DNA of 64,000 bases from contig CAVOKY010000011.1 of NCBI GenBank assembly GCA_963696645.1, positions 558,001-622,000 of the forward strand. The letters run 5' to 3'. Shown in pieces: positions 43,988 through 53,526 of this stretch (position 1 is its first letter; the number at the start of each line of letters is the position of its first letter). Both the position numbers and the translations under genes were made by a program. Under the pieces are notes generated by a model. The model was not told the DNA's origin, did no database searches, and saw only the letters and a program-made list of their open reading frames with translations. Source of the stretch: JAMXLO01 sp963696645 (GTDB taxonomy: Bacteria > Pseudomonadota > Alphaproteobacteria > Acetobacterales > Acetobacteraceae).

Positions 43988-45543
43988 GTTACTGCCTAGG
44001 TAGCCGAACGGGTCAACCCACGCGCAGATCGGCGATCAAATGGCCGGGTTCGCTGGTCAGAGCCATGAGCATGTCCCAACCCTGCTTCCTTGCGGTTGAG
44101 AGGAGCGAGCGTATCACGGCGAACTCGTTGGCGCCTTGCTCGGAACGGAATCCGCCGGAGATCTTCTGGCGCAATTTCATCATCCGCCCGTCGCGCTCGG
44201 CGAGGTTGTTGGTAAAGGGCACCAACGGATCGATGAGAAAGCGGAGCACGTCCCGCTTACGGGTGCTGAGGCGCAGCAGGAGGTTGTGGCCAACCCGCCG
44301 GGGCCGGCGGCCACGACGCGTGGCCTTGACCTCGGCAGGGATCAGTGTGGGCTGTGCCTCATGGAACACAAAGCCTTGCGCGAGGATCAGGTCGTAACGA
44401 CGCTCGATCAGCCCAATCAGACCCGGCTTCAGTGCGACGCCCCGCTCGCGCGCGAGGTTCGTTGCGTGGCAGGCGCGTCGTAACAGGCGTTGCATCTTGT
44501 GCGCCCAGTCTTCCTTCTCGATCTCGACCAGCGCCTTCAGTTCGCGCAGATGATGCGCGTTGCACAACGCGTGCAGCACGCCTTTCAGGGTGTAGTACGG
44601 CTTCCAGTGGTCGTGCACGACAATGCCCGTGACATGTGCCAGCAGGCTGCCACGCCGCGGCGAGACACGGTAGAAAGTGAGCCAGATGGTCGAGGCGATG
44701 TGCAGCCACTGCGTCTTGCCGCCAATCCGGAAGCCGGTTTCGTCCATGTGCTTGACAGGTGCCGCCGCGACGTGGTCGCGCACGGCATCGGCAAAGCCCT
44801 GGAATCGCCCCGCACAATCCTGGCTGATCCGGGCGATGGTCGCGGTGACCAGATGCACACCGAAGAGATGTGCCATGAGTTCGGCCAGACGCTTCTCGGG
44901 CAGCAACTGGTAGTGCAGCAGATAGAGCACAAATGCGCCGATCCGCTTGCCATATTGCGCCGGCGCGGCAACGCCCTCGGGAAATGCCGCCCGCGTCTGC
45001 GTGCCGCAGGCCGCGCAACGGCAGCAATAGGCGCGGTGCTCGGTAACGAGCAGCGGCCTCGGTTCCGGCAGATCGAACACCTGCCGGGAAACATGGCCGC
45101 TCGCCATCGCCGTGGTCAAAGGCTCACCGCACGCAGCGCAGGCTTCTGGATAATGCTCGATCGTGGCATCGGGCTTTTCAACCCGGCAAAGCGTCGTGCC
45201 AGGATGCCCCTTCTGGCCGCCGGTCTTCTTGCCTGACGGTTCGCGCAGGCTGCTGACCCGCGGCGGCTTTTTCAGCCCGTCGCTCGACGGTGGCTTGCCG
45301 CTGTTGCTGCTGTTCAGCCCAAGACGGCGCTCCAATTCCGTCAGCCGCTTCGTCAGGGCCGAATTCTCAGCGCGAAGCACGGTTATCTCCGCCTGCAATG
45401 CGGCAATGACTGCATCGCCGCCAGCCGCAGGCGTGGCGTAATCTCGGCCGGACGGGTCGGCGGGCGGTGCCATCGACACGTTGACTCGTACTCACCCGTG
45501 ACCTGTCAACAGCTCCCTTCGCGAGGATGACCTGGGCTGTTAC
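43988..45543 (-). mobile_element. IS66-family element, single-ORF type
   Basis: The ends share GT(T/A)AC.GCC.AGGT (43988-44001 and 45530-45543, complementary). The flanks are direct repeats GAGTTTT(G) at 43980-43987 and GAGTTTT(C) at 45544-45551. About 1,556 bp with only a TnpC-like gene, as in IS66 relatives that lack tnpA and tnpB. Confidence 0.8.
44013..45479 (-). CDS. IS66-family transposase (TnpC-like)
   Basis: A 488-residue protein: coiled-coil leucine-zipper start (AALQAEITVLRAENSALTKRLTELERRLG), the SSNSGKPPSSDG linker, a zinc-ribbon CAACGEPL...CRCAACG, then the DDE domain with HMDETGFRIGGKTQWLH (Asp), CNAHHLRELKAL, and a late FTNNLAERDGRMMKLRQKISGGFRS (Glu). The start ATG is at 45479. 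Intact. Confidence 0.9.
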   Translation of the reverse strand: MSMAPPADPSGRDYATPAAGGDAVIAALQAEITVLRAENSALTKRLTELERRLGLNSSNSGKPPSSDGLKKPPRVSSLREPSGKKTGGQKGHPGTTLCRVEKPDATIEHYPEACAACGEPLTTAMASGHVSRQVFDLPEPRPLLVTEHRAYCCRCAACGTQTRAAFPEGVAAPAQYGKRIGAFVLYLLHYQLLPEKRLAELMAHLFGVHLVTATIARISQDCAGRFQGFADAVRDHVAAAPVKHMDETGFRIGGKTQWLHIASTIWLTFYRVSPRRGSLLAHVTGIVVHDHWKPYYTLKGVLHALCNAHHLRELKALVEIEKEDWAHKMQRLLRRACHATNLARERGVALKPGLIGLIERRYDLILAQGFVFHEAQPTLIPAEVKATRRGRRPRRVGHNLLLRLSTRKRDVLRFLIDPLVPFTNNLAERDGRMMKLRQKISGGFRSEQGANEFAVIRSLLSTARKQGWDMLMALTSEPGHLIADLRVG

Positions 45544-46398
45544 GAGTTTTCGCGAATGCCCGTGCCGATATGCCCCGGCATGACGACGGACACCTTGATG
45601 TGCGGCGCGTTCATCCGGAAGTCGGCAATCAGCGCCTCGGTGAAGCCCTTCACGGCGAACTTCGCCGCTGAATAGGCGGTATGCGGCGTGTCGGGTCCAA
45701 CCGAGGCCCAGAAGCCGTTCATGCTGCTGGTGTTGACGACATGTGCCTCATCGGCGGCGCGCAGCATGGGCAGGAAGGCGCGCGTGTTCAGATAGACGCC
45801 ACCCCAGCAGATGTTGAAGGTACGTTCCCATTCCGCCCGCTCGTTGACAATCATGCTGCCGCCACCACTGATCCCCGCGTTGTTGAACAGCAGGTGAATG
45901 CGATCGCTCGCGTGTTGGGCTAAAACCTCGTCACGGAAACGCAACACATCGGCTTCAATTGAGACGTCGGCGGCATGCGACGTGAGGCGCAGACCCTGAG
46001 GCAGCCCGGCCGCTTCACACAAACGTCGCGTTTCCGCCATGCCGCGAGGGGACACATCGCACATGGCTATGGCGCAACCCTCGGCGACCAGCAGACGCAC
46101 GAGCTCGCGGCCCATCCCGGACCCTCCGCCGGTCACCACGGCGATCCTTCCAGAAAAGTCCTTCATTGGTTTTTCTCCCTCGCGCTCGCATCGCCGACGA
46201 TCAGGTCCGGCGGACCGAGCCTTTCGGTATCCGGTTCTCATGGCCGATCGGCACGTTCGCCCAGCGATCCGGCGGCGGCAAGTCGCTGACGCGATGAACA
46301 TGACTCGCATCGGGATTCATCGCGGCACATTCCCCCGCCCGGCTGGCTTCCCGCATGCCCTCATGCCAGGCTTCGAAGGTCCTTCCGAGGAGTTCAGT

Positions 46399-47139
46399 AT
46401 GCGCCTCGCCGTCATCTCCGACATCCATGCGAACCTCGCCGCTCTGGAAGCGGTTCTGGACGATATCGAAACCAAAAGTCCCGACGCCATCATCAATCTG
46501 GGCGATTGCGTGTCCGGTCCGCTGTGGCCGAAGGAGACAATGGAATTGCTGGAGGCCCGGGGCATTACCTCGGTGCGTGGCAATCACGACCGTTGGCTGA
46601 GTGACCGTCCGGTGGAACGGCTGGCCACGTCCGATCAATTCGCGCGCGGCTCGCTCGGGGAGGACTGGGTGAAGAAATTGTATGAGCTTCCAGCGACGAT
46701 AGACGTGAACGACGATGTCTACGCGGTGCATGGTACGCCAGCCGACGACAACACCTATCTGCTTGAAGACACCGAAAGCGGCCGCATGGCCCCCTCGCCC
46801 CGCGCCGCCATCATTGAACGTTTGGGCGACGCGATGACCCGCGCGGTAGTGCTGTGCGGCCATAGCCATCGCCAATCTCTGACCCAAATTCCGGGCGGCC
46901 CATTGATCCTGAACCCAGGCACCGTGGGATGTCCCGTCTCGCCGGACAATCGGCTCGCCCTGTCGTTGGAGTTCCGCTCACCGCACGCGCGGTACGCCAT
47001 CCTGACCCGCCGCGCCGGTCGGCGGGGCGCGGAGCTGTTCGCGCTGCCCTACGATTGGGAGCTGGCGGCGTCGCGCGCGGAAAACATCGCCTCAGGAGCA
47101 TGGCGCGACGCCTTGACCGTGGGATCGGTACCATGGTGA
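46399..47139 (+). CDS. YfcE/MJ0936-type metallophosphoesterase
   Basis: A 246-residue calcineurin-like phosphoesterase from ATG 46399 (MRLAVISDIHANLAALEAVL), preceded by GAGGAG. Metal-binding motifs are complete: DIH (residues 8-10), LGDC, RGNHDRW, VHGTP and CGHSHRQ. LILNPGTVGCP is the usual closing motif of the bacterial 'UDP-2,3-diacylglucosamine hydrolase-like/YfcE' group. It hydrolyses phosphodiesters or phosphomonoesters with Mn or Fe. Stand-alone gene. Confidence 0.85.
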   Translation: MRLAVISDIHANLAALEAVLDDIETKSPDAIINLGDCVSGPLWPKETMELLEARGITSVRGNHDRWLSDRPVERLATSDQFARGSLGEDWVKKLYELPATIDVNDDVYAVHGTPADDNTYLLEDTESGRMAPSPRAAIIERLGDAMTRAVVLCGHSHRQSLTQIPGGPLILNPGTVGCPVSPDNRLALSLEFRSPHARYAILTRRAGRRGAELFALPYDWELAASRAENIASGAWRDALTVGSVPW

Positions 47140-47366
47140 TAACGCGCTAATTCGCCGCGGCGGCAGTCTGCTGGAGAGGCTAACGGCAAATGGGTTCGCC
47201 CGTTCCTTGCGACTGCAAACTGGCAATCGACTGCTGTCGTGGAATTGGACGGCCCCGGAGAGCCGGTCGTCACGGCACTGGCCGCATAGCTACCGCGGAA
47301 CTCATCGCGCTGTCTCCACGCGATCCCTCGCAACCGAGTCCGTCACGAAGCGCGATCCGGTGGATG

Positions 47367-47705
47367 CGGCCGTCGTGCCGGACGTTCGCGGCCAACGCGG
47401 TTCGGCTTCAGCTTCATGCACTCGCCTACAATCTCGGCAACTTCCTGCGCACGCTGGCGACACCGGAGCCGATCAGCGAGTGGTCGCTGACCAGGCTCAA
47501 GGAGAAGCTGATCAAGATCGGCGCAAAGCTCGTCAGCCACGGCCGCTATGTCGCCTTCCAGATGGCCGAGGTCGCCATTCCCAGGACGATGTTTGCAGGG
47601 ATTCAGCGGTTGATCGCTGAACTCCGCCCGCAGCCCGGAAGCTGCTTGCTTGAACGGGACGCTTTGCAGCCCGAGAATTGCTCCCCGGGCAGGCTCGAAA
47701 GCTAA
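47367..47705 (+). pseudogene. IS1380-family transposase C-terminal remnant
   Basis: The frame reads CRTFAANAVRLQLHALAYNLGNFLRTLAT, SEWSLTRLKEKLIKIGAKLVSHGRYVAFQMAEVAIPR and RLIAELRPQP, in separate blocks, the last 100 residues of IS1380 transposases. The 5' part is lost before about 47367. The 227 bp upstream (47140-47366) hold nothing recognisable. Confidence 0.85.
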
Positions 47706-47809
47706 CAGAGCCCGCATCGTTTGGTACATCGACGGCGATGCGTCGCCACAGAAATCAAATCGATGTCGGTTCGGGCAAAGGCTTTTCCGCAACCCGTTAG
47801 GTTACGCTA

Positions 47810-49084
47810 GTGGATAAAACCCGACGTTTGAGTCCGGCGGGTTTGGCGGACAGCGGCCGATTATACCAGAAGCTGGAAGTCCCGACTCTTCGGAGGGATT
47901 CCCGAATCGGCGGAACTCTGACTCCTTGTACCCTGAAGTTCTTTTGGGGGGTCACGGCATGGGCAAGGCGATCGAGATCACGCGCTTGGACCGGTCCGCT
48001 GCTGAGCTGCGCGGCGTTGCCATTAAAACCCAGGATGCCGCCGTTACGCGACGCCTGCTGGGCATCGCGCTTTTGCTGGACGGTTGGTCGCGTGGCGAGG
48101 CTGCTACGGCCAGTGGGATGGACCGGCAGACGCTATGCGACTGGGTGCATCGCTACAACGCGTCTGACGTTTCCGGCCTGGCAACCGGCAGGCGCTCTGG
48201 ACGCCCTTCGGCGCTGAACGAGGCGCAAATGGCTGAACTGAAGGAGATAGTGATCAAAGGGCCTGATCCGGAGAAAGACGGCGTTGTGCGGTGGCGCTGC
48301 GTTGATCTGCGCGCGAAGATCGCCAGCCACTTCGCGGTTACGTTCCACAAGCGCAGCGTGGCCAAGCTGCTCTGCAAGCTCAAGCTGACGCGGTTGCAGC
48401 CGCGCCCCTACCATCCGAAGAAGGACGCAGCGGCGCAGGAGAGTTTCAAAATAAACTTCGCCAGCCTGATGAACGAAGTCCTGCCAGTATCCGCGACGGG
48501 CAAACCTGTGGAGGTGTGGTTCCAAGATGAAGCCAGAGTAGGCCAGAAGGGATGGCTCCCGTACCAGTGGGCGCCGATTGGTTCCCGGCCACCCGCAGTA
48601 CGGGATAACCGCCACGATTCGGTCTATCTGTTTGGTGCGATCTGCCCCGCTCGTGAGGTCGGCGCCGCGGTCATCATGCCCGCCGCCAATACCGAGGCAA
48701 TGAACGAGCATCTGAAGGAAATCAGCACGCAGGTGCAGCCCGGTGCGCACGCCGTCCTGATCTGCGACGGCGCCGGCTGGCATCAGCGCGGCAAGAAGCT
48801 GAAAGTCCCAGTCAACATCACGCTAATCTCACTGCCACCCTATTCGCCGGAACTCAACTCGATGGAGAACGTCTGGCACTACCTCCGGGCCAACAAGCTG
48901 AGCCTGTTGGTATGGGACAGCTACGAGGCCATCGTCACAGCTTGCAAGGATGCGTGGCATTTTCTGATCAGCGACCCCGATCGCATCAGATCCATCGGAA
49001 CTCGCGCTTGGGCGTGCGTCATGACTTAGGGCTTCTGGTATTAGGCCGAGGTTTAGCCGGTACCAATTGTTAGATTCTATCCAC
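47810..49084 (+). mobile_element. IS630-type element, group C
   Basis: The left terminal repeat GTGGATAAAA at 47810 and right repeat ending ...TATCCAC at 49084 are flanked by TA (47808-47809 and 49085-49086). About 1,275 bp. It sits exactly at the end of the FkbM gene. Confidence 0.85.
47959..49029 (+). CDS. IS630-family transposase (group C)
   Basis: A 356-residue protein from ATG 47959 (MGKAIEITRLD). The N-terminal HTH is LLGIALLLDGWSRGEAATASGMDRQTLCDWVHRYN; then RRSGRPSALNEAQMAELKEIV; and the DDE core EVWFQDEARVGQKGWLP (Asp-Glu), HAVLICDGAGWHQ (Asp) and LPPYSPELNSMENVWHYLRANKLS (Glu). Intact and distinct from IS630 groups A and B. Confidence 0.9.
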   Translation: MGKAIEITRLDRSAAELRGVAIKTQDAAVTRRLLGIALLLDGWSRGEAATASGMDRQTLCDWVHRYNASDVSGLATGRRSGRPSALNEAQMAELKEIVIKGPDPEKDGVVRWRCVDLRAKIASHFAVTFHKRSVAKLLCKLKLTRLQPRPYHPKKDAAAQESFKINFASLMNEVLPVSATGKPVEVWFQDEARVGQKGWLPYQWAPIGSRPPAVRDNRHDSVYLFGAICPAREVGAAVIMPAANTEAMNEHLKEISTQVQPGAHAVLICDGAGWHQRGKKLKVPVNITLISLPPYSPELNSMENVWHYLRANKLSLLVWDSYEAIVTACKDAWHFLISDPDRIRSIGTRAWACVMT

Positions 49085-49827
49085 TAGGGCAGTCGCGCCA
49101 GGCGGGCCAATTCCTCCCGTTGCGCAATCGGCACGAAGTAGAAGCAGAACACGTATGGGTGCGACACGGTGAATTCTGCCGGCGAGGGGGAAGCACGTTG
49201 CATAGTTCCGAGATCCAATTGCTCGATGCGCCGCCAGTCACCGAACAGCTCAAACCAACCTTCGTAGCCCAGGTCGCGCAATAACTCCGGCACGGCAACG
49301 GTACTGCCTGTTCGGTGGCGTTCCTCGATCTCAATCGATAGGCAGGGATGGTAGCGTCGGAGCGTCTGCCGCGCACCGATTAGTACCTCTCGTTCGGCGC
49401 CTTCGACGTCGATTTTTATTGCGGTAACGTCCGTCAATCCGGCATCGTCCAGGCGCAGTAAATCCACCGGCCAGGTTTCGATTGCCTCAATGCGCGGATC
49501 CGCTTGGCGCAGAGCCGCGTAGTCCTTGGAGATCGATGCCCACTCTTCCTGCAACACACCACCGACGCGCGGCGCAGCGATCATCATCGTGCCGCTGCGC
49601 TCTGCCAATGCCTCGCGCCGCAGCGTGATATGAGGCGGGATTTTGCCGTCCCATGCCGACGATACGGCTTTCTGTAACCGGGCGAAGGCAGGCGGCAGTG
49701 GCTCGAATGCAACCACCCGCGACGCCGGTAGCTGTGCCAACGGCAGAGTCAGTCGGCCTTCATGCGCTCCGGCGTCCACAATCGTGCCAGGCCGATGCAG
49801 CGCGTGATGGAATTCCATCTCCTGCAC
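49084..49827 (-). CDS. FkbM-family methyltransferase
   Basis: A 247-residue SAM-dependent methyltransferase: TIVDAGAHEGRLTLPLAQLP (motif I), VVAFEPLPPAF, LDDAGLTDVTAIKIDVEGAEREVLIGARQTL (motif with catalytic-loop KIDVEGAE) and the C-terminal EIEERHRTGST. FkbM proteins O-methylate sugars, polyketides or glycans. The start is probably the GTG at 49827 (an internal ATG is at 49818). The stop TAG at 49084-49086 is made from the IS630 target TA plus the first base of the element, but the pre-insertion sequence also gives TAG, so the protein is unchanged. Confidence 0.85.
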   Translation of the reverse strand: MQEMEFHHALHRPGTIVDAGAHEGRLTLPLAQLPASRVVAFEPLPPAFARLQKAVSSAWDGKIPPHITLRREALAERSGTMMIAAPRVGGVLQEEWASISKDYAALRQADPRIEAIETWPVDLLRLDDAGLTDVTAIKIDVEGAEREVLIGARQTLRRYHPCLSIEIEERHRTGSTVAVPELLRDLGYEGWFELFGDWRRIEQLDLGTMQRASPSPAEFTVSHPYVFCFYFVPIAQREELARLARLP

Positions 49828-50173
49828 GTCATGTACTCCGGCCGCTCAACGGCCACTGCCAATCCGGTGAAGTATTGGGACGGCATACTTACATGCTGTG
49901 TGCTATCGAGACAGCAGCCACAATGTCGTTGAGAAGTTGCCCGCCCAATGCACTGCGACCAACATATTGGTCCACGGCTCAGGCGGCCGATCATCCGAGC
50001 AAACAGACCGCTGAACAGCCCGCGGTTGCGGTTGGCATCCGCCAAGTTGGAGCGAACCGCCGGCACGATGCCCCAGTGGATACAGCCGACCGGCATGGCT
50101 TGCCATGCCCGCCTCGACGTCGTGCAACGCACCCGCCTTGGAAGCCCGGCCATGACAATGGGGCGAGGTTCGC
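49828..50173. other. Intergenic region without a supported gene
   Basis: About 346 bp between the FkbM gene and the sugar dehydrogenase pseudogene. A short minus-strand segment reads like membrane protein (NMLVAVHWAGNFSTTLWLL near 49910-49970), but no family could be supported. Confidence 0.4.
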
Positions 50174-51880
50174 TTACTGCGCGTTCGGGTGCCCGAGCGC
50201 CCACACGTAGTCGGCCACCGCGGCGACATCGGCCTGGGACAGTTGGGCCCCTCCCTCGGGCGGCATCGCTCCCGCATGCTCCTTCGCCTTTGGCACGCCG
50301 TTCTCGATCGTGTGCGTGATGGCCTCCAGGCTACCGTCGCCCCATAGCCACTTGCCACTCGTTAACTCGGAACCGACGGACGAGCCCTTGCCGTCGCTGC
50401 TGTGACAGCCGGAACAGGTGCCTCCATCGACCTGACCATGGAAGATACGCTCGCCCAGAGCGACCTGGTCCGGGGATCCGCCAGGCGGGATCGGCAGGCC
50501 AGCCGTTGGGTGAACACCTTCCGGCGGCGATGCACCGCGCGACGCTGAAGCACTGGGCGGCATCGGGGCGGCCGCCGCTATGCCACTGGCCTTGTTGCCG
50601 CCGGTGTAGGTGACCCGCCAGACCCGGCCGCCGATATCGTCGGCGATATACAGCGAGCCGTCAGGTCCAACGGCCAGCCCCGTCGGCCGGTGCGTCGCCC
50701 TCCCAGGCTCCTTGAGCGCCCCGGCAAAGCCATCGGCGAAGATGACGAACGGTCCGATCGCCTTGCCGCCAGCCAGTGGCTGGAACACGACGTTGTAGCC
50801 GCCCTGCGGCAGCGGCGCGCGATTCCATGAGCCGTGGAAGGCGATGAAGGCGCCGTCCTTGTACGCTGACGGAAACTGGCTGCCCTCATAGATCAGCATG
50901 TCGTTCGGCGCCCAGTGAGCGGGGAAGGCCGCCACCGGCGCCTGTTTCTGCGCGCACACGCCGACCGTCTTGCCGCCGTCGCCGCCATATTCCGGTGCCA
51001 GGACAAGTTTCTTCTGCTCGTAGTCGTAATAGCATTCCGGCCAGCCGAAGTCGGCGCCGTGCCGCAACTGCACCAGTTCCTCGGCCGGGTTCTCCGCACC
51101 CTGTATCTGCTTGTAGAGGCTCGGGAAATTTTCCGCCAACTGGTCACGGCCGTGCTGCGTCGCGAAGATCCGGCCCGCGGAATCGAACGAGATGCCCTCG
51201 CCATTGCGCAGACCAGTTGAGAAACGTTCTGCCGCCGAGAAATGCTGATCCAGCTTGTCGGCGTCGTAGCGCCAGGTACCGCCGCGGGCCTGCAGTTCCG
51301 TGCATGGCTGGTTGCCCGGCACGTTCGGAATGCGGTTCTGGCTCTGGCAGGAGTTGGTCGCCGACCCGAGATCGACATAGAGATTGCCATTCTTGTCAAT
51401 CTGGAACGGATGCATAGGGTGGTCGCCGGTCAGCGGCAGGCCCGACACCACGGTCTCTGCTGCGGCGGTCGGAGCAATGCCAGTGGCCGGCAGCACATAG
51501 CGCACGATGCGGTCGTTGGTCTCCGCATACACATAGTCCTAATAGATGGCGATGCCCGTGCCGCCGGCATTACCGTCTGCCTGGGTCGGTCCGAACCGGA
51601 CGACCTTATCGGCGTGACCGTCATGTGCGGTGCTTTGCAGCGCGATCAGGAAACCGCCCGCCGGAGGCGTGTCGTAGTGGAAGTATCGACCGCTCCAGGT
51701 GTTGACGTAGACCACTCCGTTCGGCGCCACCGCGAGGTGCCGTGCGTGACCAAGCTTGTCGGCGAACACCGTAGCGCAGAAACCGGGCGAGAGGGTGATG
51801 CCGCCGTTGTCGTTGGGACAGGCTGCCGGCTGGGCGCGGGCCGGCGTCGCAGCGGCGATCAGCGCCGCGGCGATCGCGGA
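50174..51880 (-). pseudogene. PQQ-type sorbosone/sugar dehydrogenase with C-terminal cytochrome c, amber-interrupted
   Basis: A signal-peptide-like and N-terminal region (51880 to 51542: AAALIAAATPARAQPAACPN, then ARHLAVAPNGVVYVNTWSG) is followed in the same frame by TAG at 51539-51541 and then DYVYAETNDRIVRYVLP. The rest of the beta-propeller is intact, for example NGEGISFDSAGRIFATQHGRDQL and GADFGWPECYYDYEQK, and the C-terminal cytochrome c domain has CSGCHSSDGKG (haem CxxCH) and AMPPEGGAQLS (Met ligand). The stop replaces a residue that is usually Lys (AAG to TAG). The ATG near 51912 is out of frame with the N-terminus, so the start is also damaged. Such enzymes oxidise aldoses in the periplasm. 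Confidence 0.8.
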
Positions 51881-51959
51881 GTTGGCAACGAGCGAGGACA
51901 GTCCTCCATGGTTCTAACGAGAGTTCATTGTGCAAACCCCTTGGCGTCTTCGCGGCCTT

Positions 51960-52480
51960 GCCGAAGGGTGACACGGTATCGACAATCGCAAAAGACCGAC
52001 AGTTATCGCAATTGCCTGACCAGACCGTCTCCACGGGAGTGATCTGCGGCGAGACCGCCTTCAAGGCGGCCCCAACCGACCGGTCATCCATTCGACCACT
52101 GTGTGACGCTACTTTGACGACCGTGGGCCCGACGGCGCGTACTGCCGCGCGGTGTCGGGCCGAACAACCCGAGTGTCGGTGTGTCGGCGGAGGCGGCGAG
52201 ATGCACCACGCCGGAGTGGTTGCCGGCGAACCGTGCGCAGCGAGCATGGCATGCGGCGACCCCGGGCAGGCTGAGCCGCCCCACCAAATCGATTGCGCCG
52301 GGCAGCGCGGCCAGACGCTTCTCCGCCCGAGGGGTGCTCAGCCGCGCCAGGGCCGGCGAACACGACAGGCGCCACGTCTGGCAGCCTGTTGCTCGACAGT
52401 GCATGGAACAGCGCTGCAAAATACGCTGTCGGGCAGCCCCTTGGGCGGCCGGTTCGTGGTCGGACCGAGCCACGATCTGG
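51960..52480 (-). pseudogene. GT9 (heptosyltransferase-like) glycosyltransferase, multiple frameshifts
   Basis: The pieces lie in different minus-strand frames: CPTAYFAALFHALSSNRLPDVAPVVFAGPGA (52420-52330), then IDLVGRLSLPGVAACHARCARFAGNHSGVVHLAASADTPTLGLFGPTPRG (52300-52150, the donor-binding motif NDSG-like region), then VVKVASHSGRMDDRSVGAALKAV (52125-52055). At least two frame changes are needed. It was part of a lipopolysaccharide or glycan pathway. Confidence 0.7.
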
Positions 52481-52521
52481 AGCGGCCATAAAGATACGAG
52501 ACGCGCGACAAGAGGTATTGT

Positions 52522-52677
52522 CGCAGCCCCAGACAGCCACCCGGCGCGGATCATGCTGGGTGCAGGTCTCCTGATAGCCGCCGCATATCGCACGATCAGG
52601 TCCATCGGCTTTGACGTCTGGCGTCAGGAGACCTGCGCCCGACACCCAGCATGATCCGCGCGCTGTCTGGGGCTGCG
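52522..52677. repeat. Large imperfect inverted repeat
   Basis: The arms 52522-52574 and 52624-52677 are complementary apart from two gaps (7 bases missing from the left arm after ATGCTGGGTG, and 7-8 missing from the right arm after CCCCAGACAGC). The loop is 49 bp. The fold-back contains no gene. It adjoins an IS1634-type remnant, so it may represent fused element ends. Confidence 0.75.
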
Positions 52678-52759
52678 GCTCGTAAGTCCGAAGTTACCAT
52701 GACAATGCCATCGATGCTCTGTGGCGCTCGCTCGGCAGCCTCATTGCGTGCTTCACAGC

Positions 52760-52897
52760 GGATGAGTGCGTTGTGCGAGATGCTCTCGATGCACGATTGC
52801 TGGCTGAGCAGCCAGTCCAGTGCGGCGTAGAAGTCCTGCTCGCTGACCGTGTCCAGCTCCAGCAGTGGACCGAGCGATGCGGTTGCTGTCGCGGCAT
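52760..52897 (-). pseudogene. IS1634-type transposase remnant
   Basis: The minus frame reads ASLGPLLELDTVSEQDFYAALDWLLSQQSCIE, matching LGEVLGLGEVDEDELYAALDWLLERQPAIE of the transposase at 3510-5234. Only about 45 residues are left. Confidence 0.7.
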
Positions 52898-52948
52898 CGG
52901 ATCTGCGGCGGCATCCCAACTGGCAGTCAGGCATATGGCACGCCGCTC

Positions 52949-53308
52949 TCAGGGCGACCTGAGCCACGCCTGTGCCGCTGCGCCCCCGGCAGACGGGTAG
53001 TGCCGCATCTGCACTCCCACGACGTGATTGGCCCTGAACTCCGCGATTGGCGCGAGAGCTGAAGCGGTGACCAGGGCGATACGCCGCACGCGGGCGTGGT
53101 GAGTGGCAATGAAGCGGGCGTAGACAGCGAACGCGCCTATGCTCGCGAAGCCCGGAAATGTCCGTGTCTCGACCATCACGCCGGCGATCTTTGGATGGCC
53201 GACGAGATACTCGTCGGCCGCTCGCGTCAGCGTGGCTACGTCCTCCCAAATGATCGGCCCATCTGGTCGCACCGCGAGCACGTCGCCGTCGAATTGGACA
53301 TTCAGCAT
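52949..53308 (-). CDS. SpoIIAA-like (STAS-fold) protein
   Basis: A 119-residue protein from ATG 53308 (MLNVQFDGDVLAVRPDGPI): WEDVATLTRAADEYLVGHPKIAGVMVETRTFPGFASIGAF, then RRIALVTASALAPIAEFRANHVVGVQMRHYPSAGG, each in separate stretches. This is the SpoIIAA-like domain (pfam11964), related to STAS domains, found in small cytoplasmic proteins of unknown role. A weak GGGA precedes the start. The same frame is joined upstream to an unrelated frameshifted gene, so the long open frame must not be read as one protein. Confidence 0.75.
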   Translation of the reverse strand: MLNVQFDGDVLAVRPDGPIIWEDVATLTRAADEYLVGHPKIAGVMVETRTFPGFASIGAFAVYARFIATHHARVRRIALVTASALAPIAEFRANHVVGVQMRHYPSAGGAAAQAWLRSP

Positions 53309-53526
53309 CGTCCCGTTCTTCCCTATCGGAAAGGAAACATACAACGGCCGCCCGCAGCTGTCCTCCGCCCGATCGGGCCCGACGATACCGACCGCGTGCG
53401 CGCGCGACGCGATGAACCTTCTCCGAAGACGTCTACAGTAGGCAGGTGGCTCTCGATGTTGCGGCAATTGTCTTGGGCATGACCCGGGCGCATGGGAAGT
53501 GGGCCATGACGTCTCCCGCGATGTGG

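Larger units (their letters stand above)
43631..46166 (-). pseudogene. SDR-family oxidoreductase, cut by IS66-type element
   Basis: The main part (46166 to 45544) reads MKDFSGRIAVVTGGGSGMGRELVRL, CDVSPRGMAETRRL, NNAGISGGGSMI, NTSSMNGFW, YSAAKFAVKGFTEAL and PGHIGTGIRENS. The last part (43987 to 43631) continues GTDEDGLDTARITQIRTRL and ends ATEAGWYAGR. Removing the element and one target repeat gives GIRENSLKVQTGTDED in frame. This longer C-terminal extension is typical of one SDR group often annotated as a short-chain dehydrogenase of xenobiotic or steroid pathways. Confidence 0.85.

Noticed and set aside
44490..45236. Plus-strand frame inside the IS66-type element
   Set aside because: Antisense of the TnpC-like transposase.
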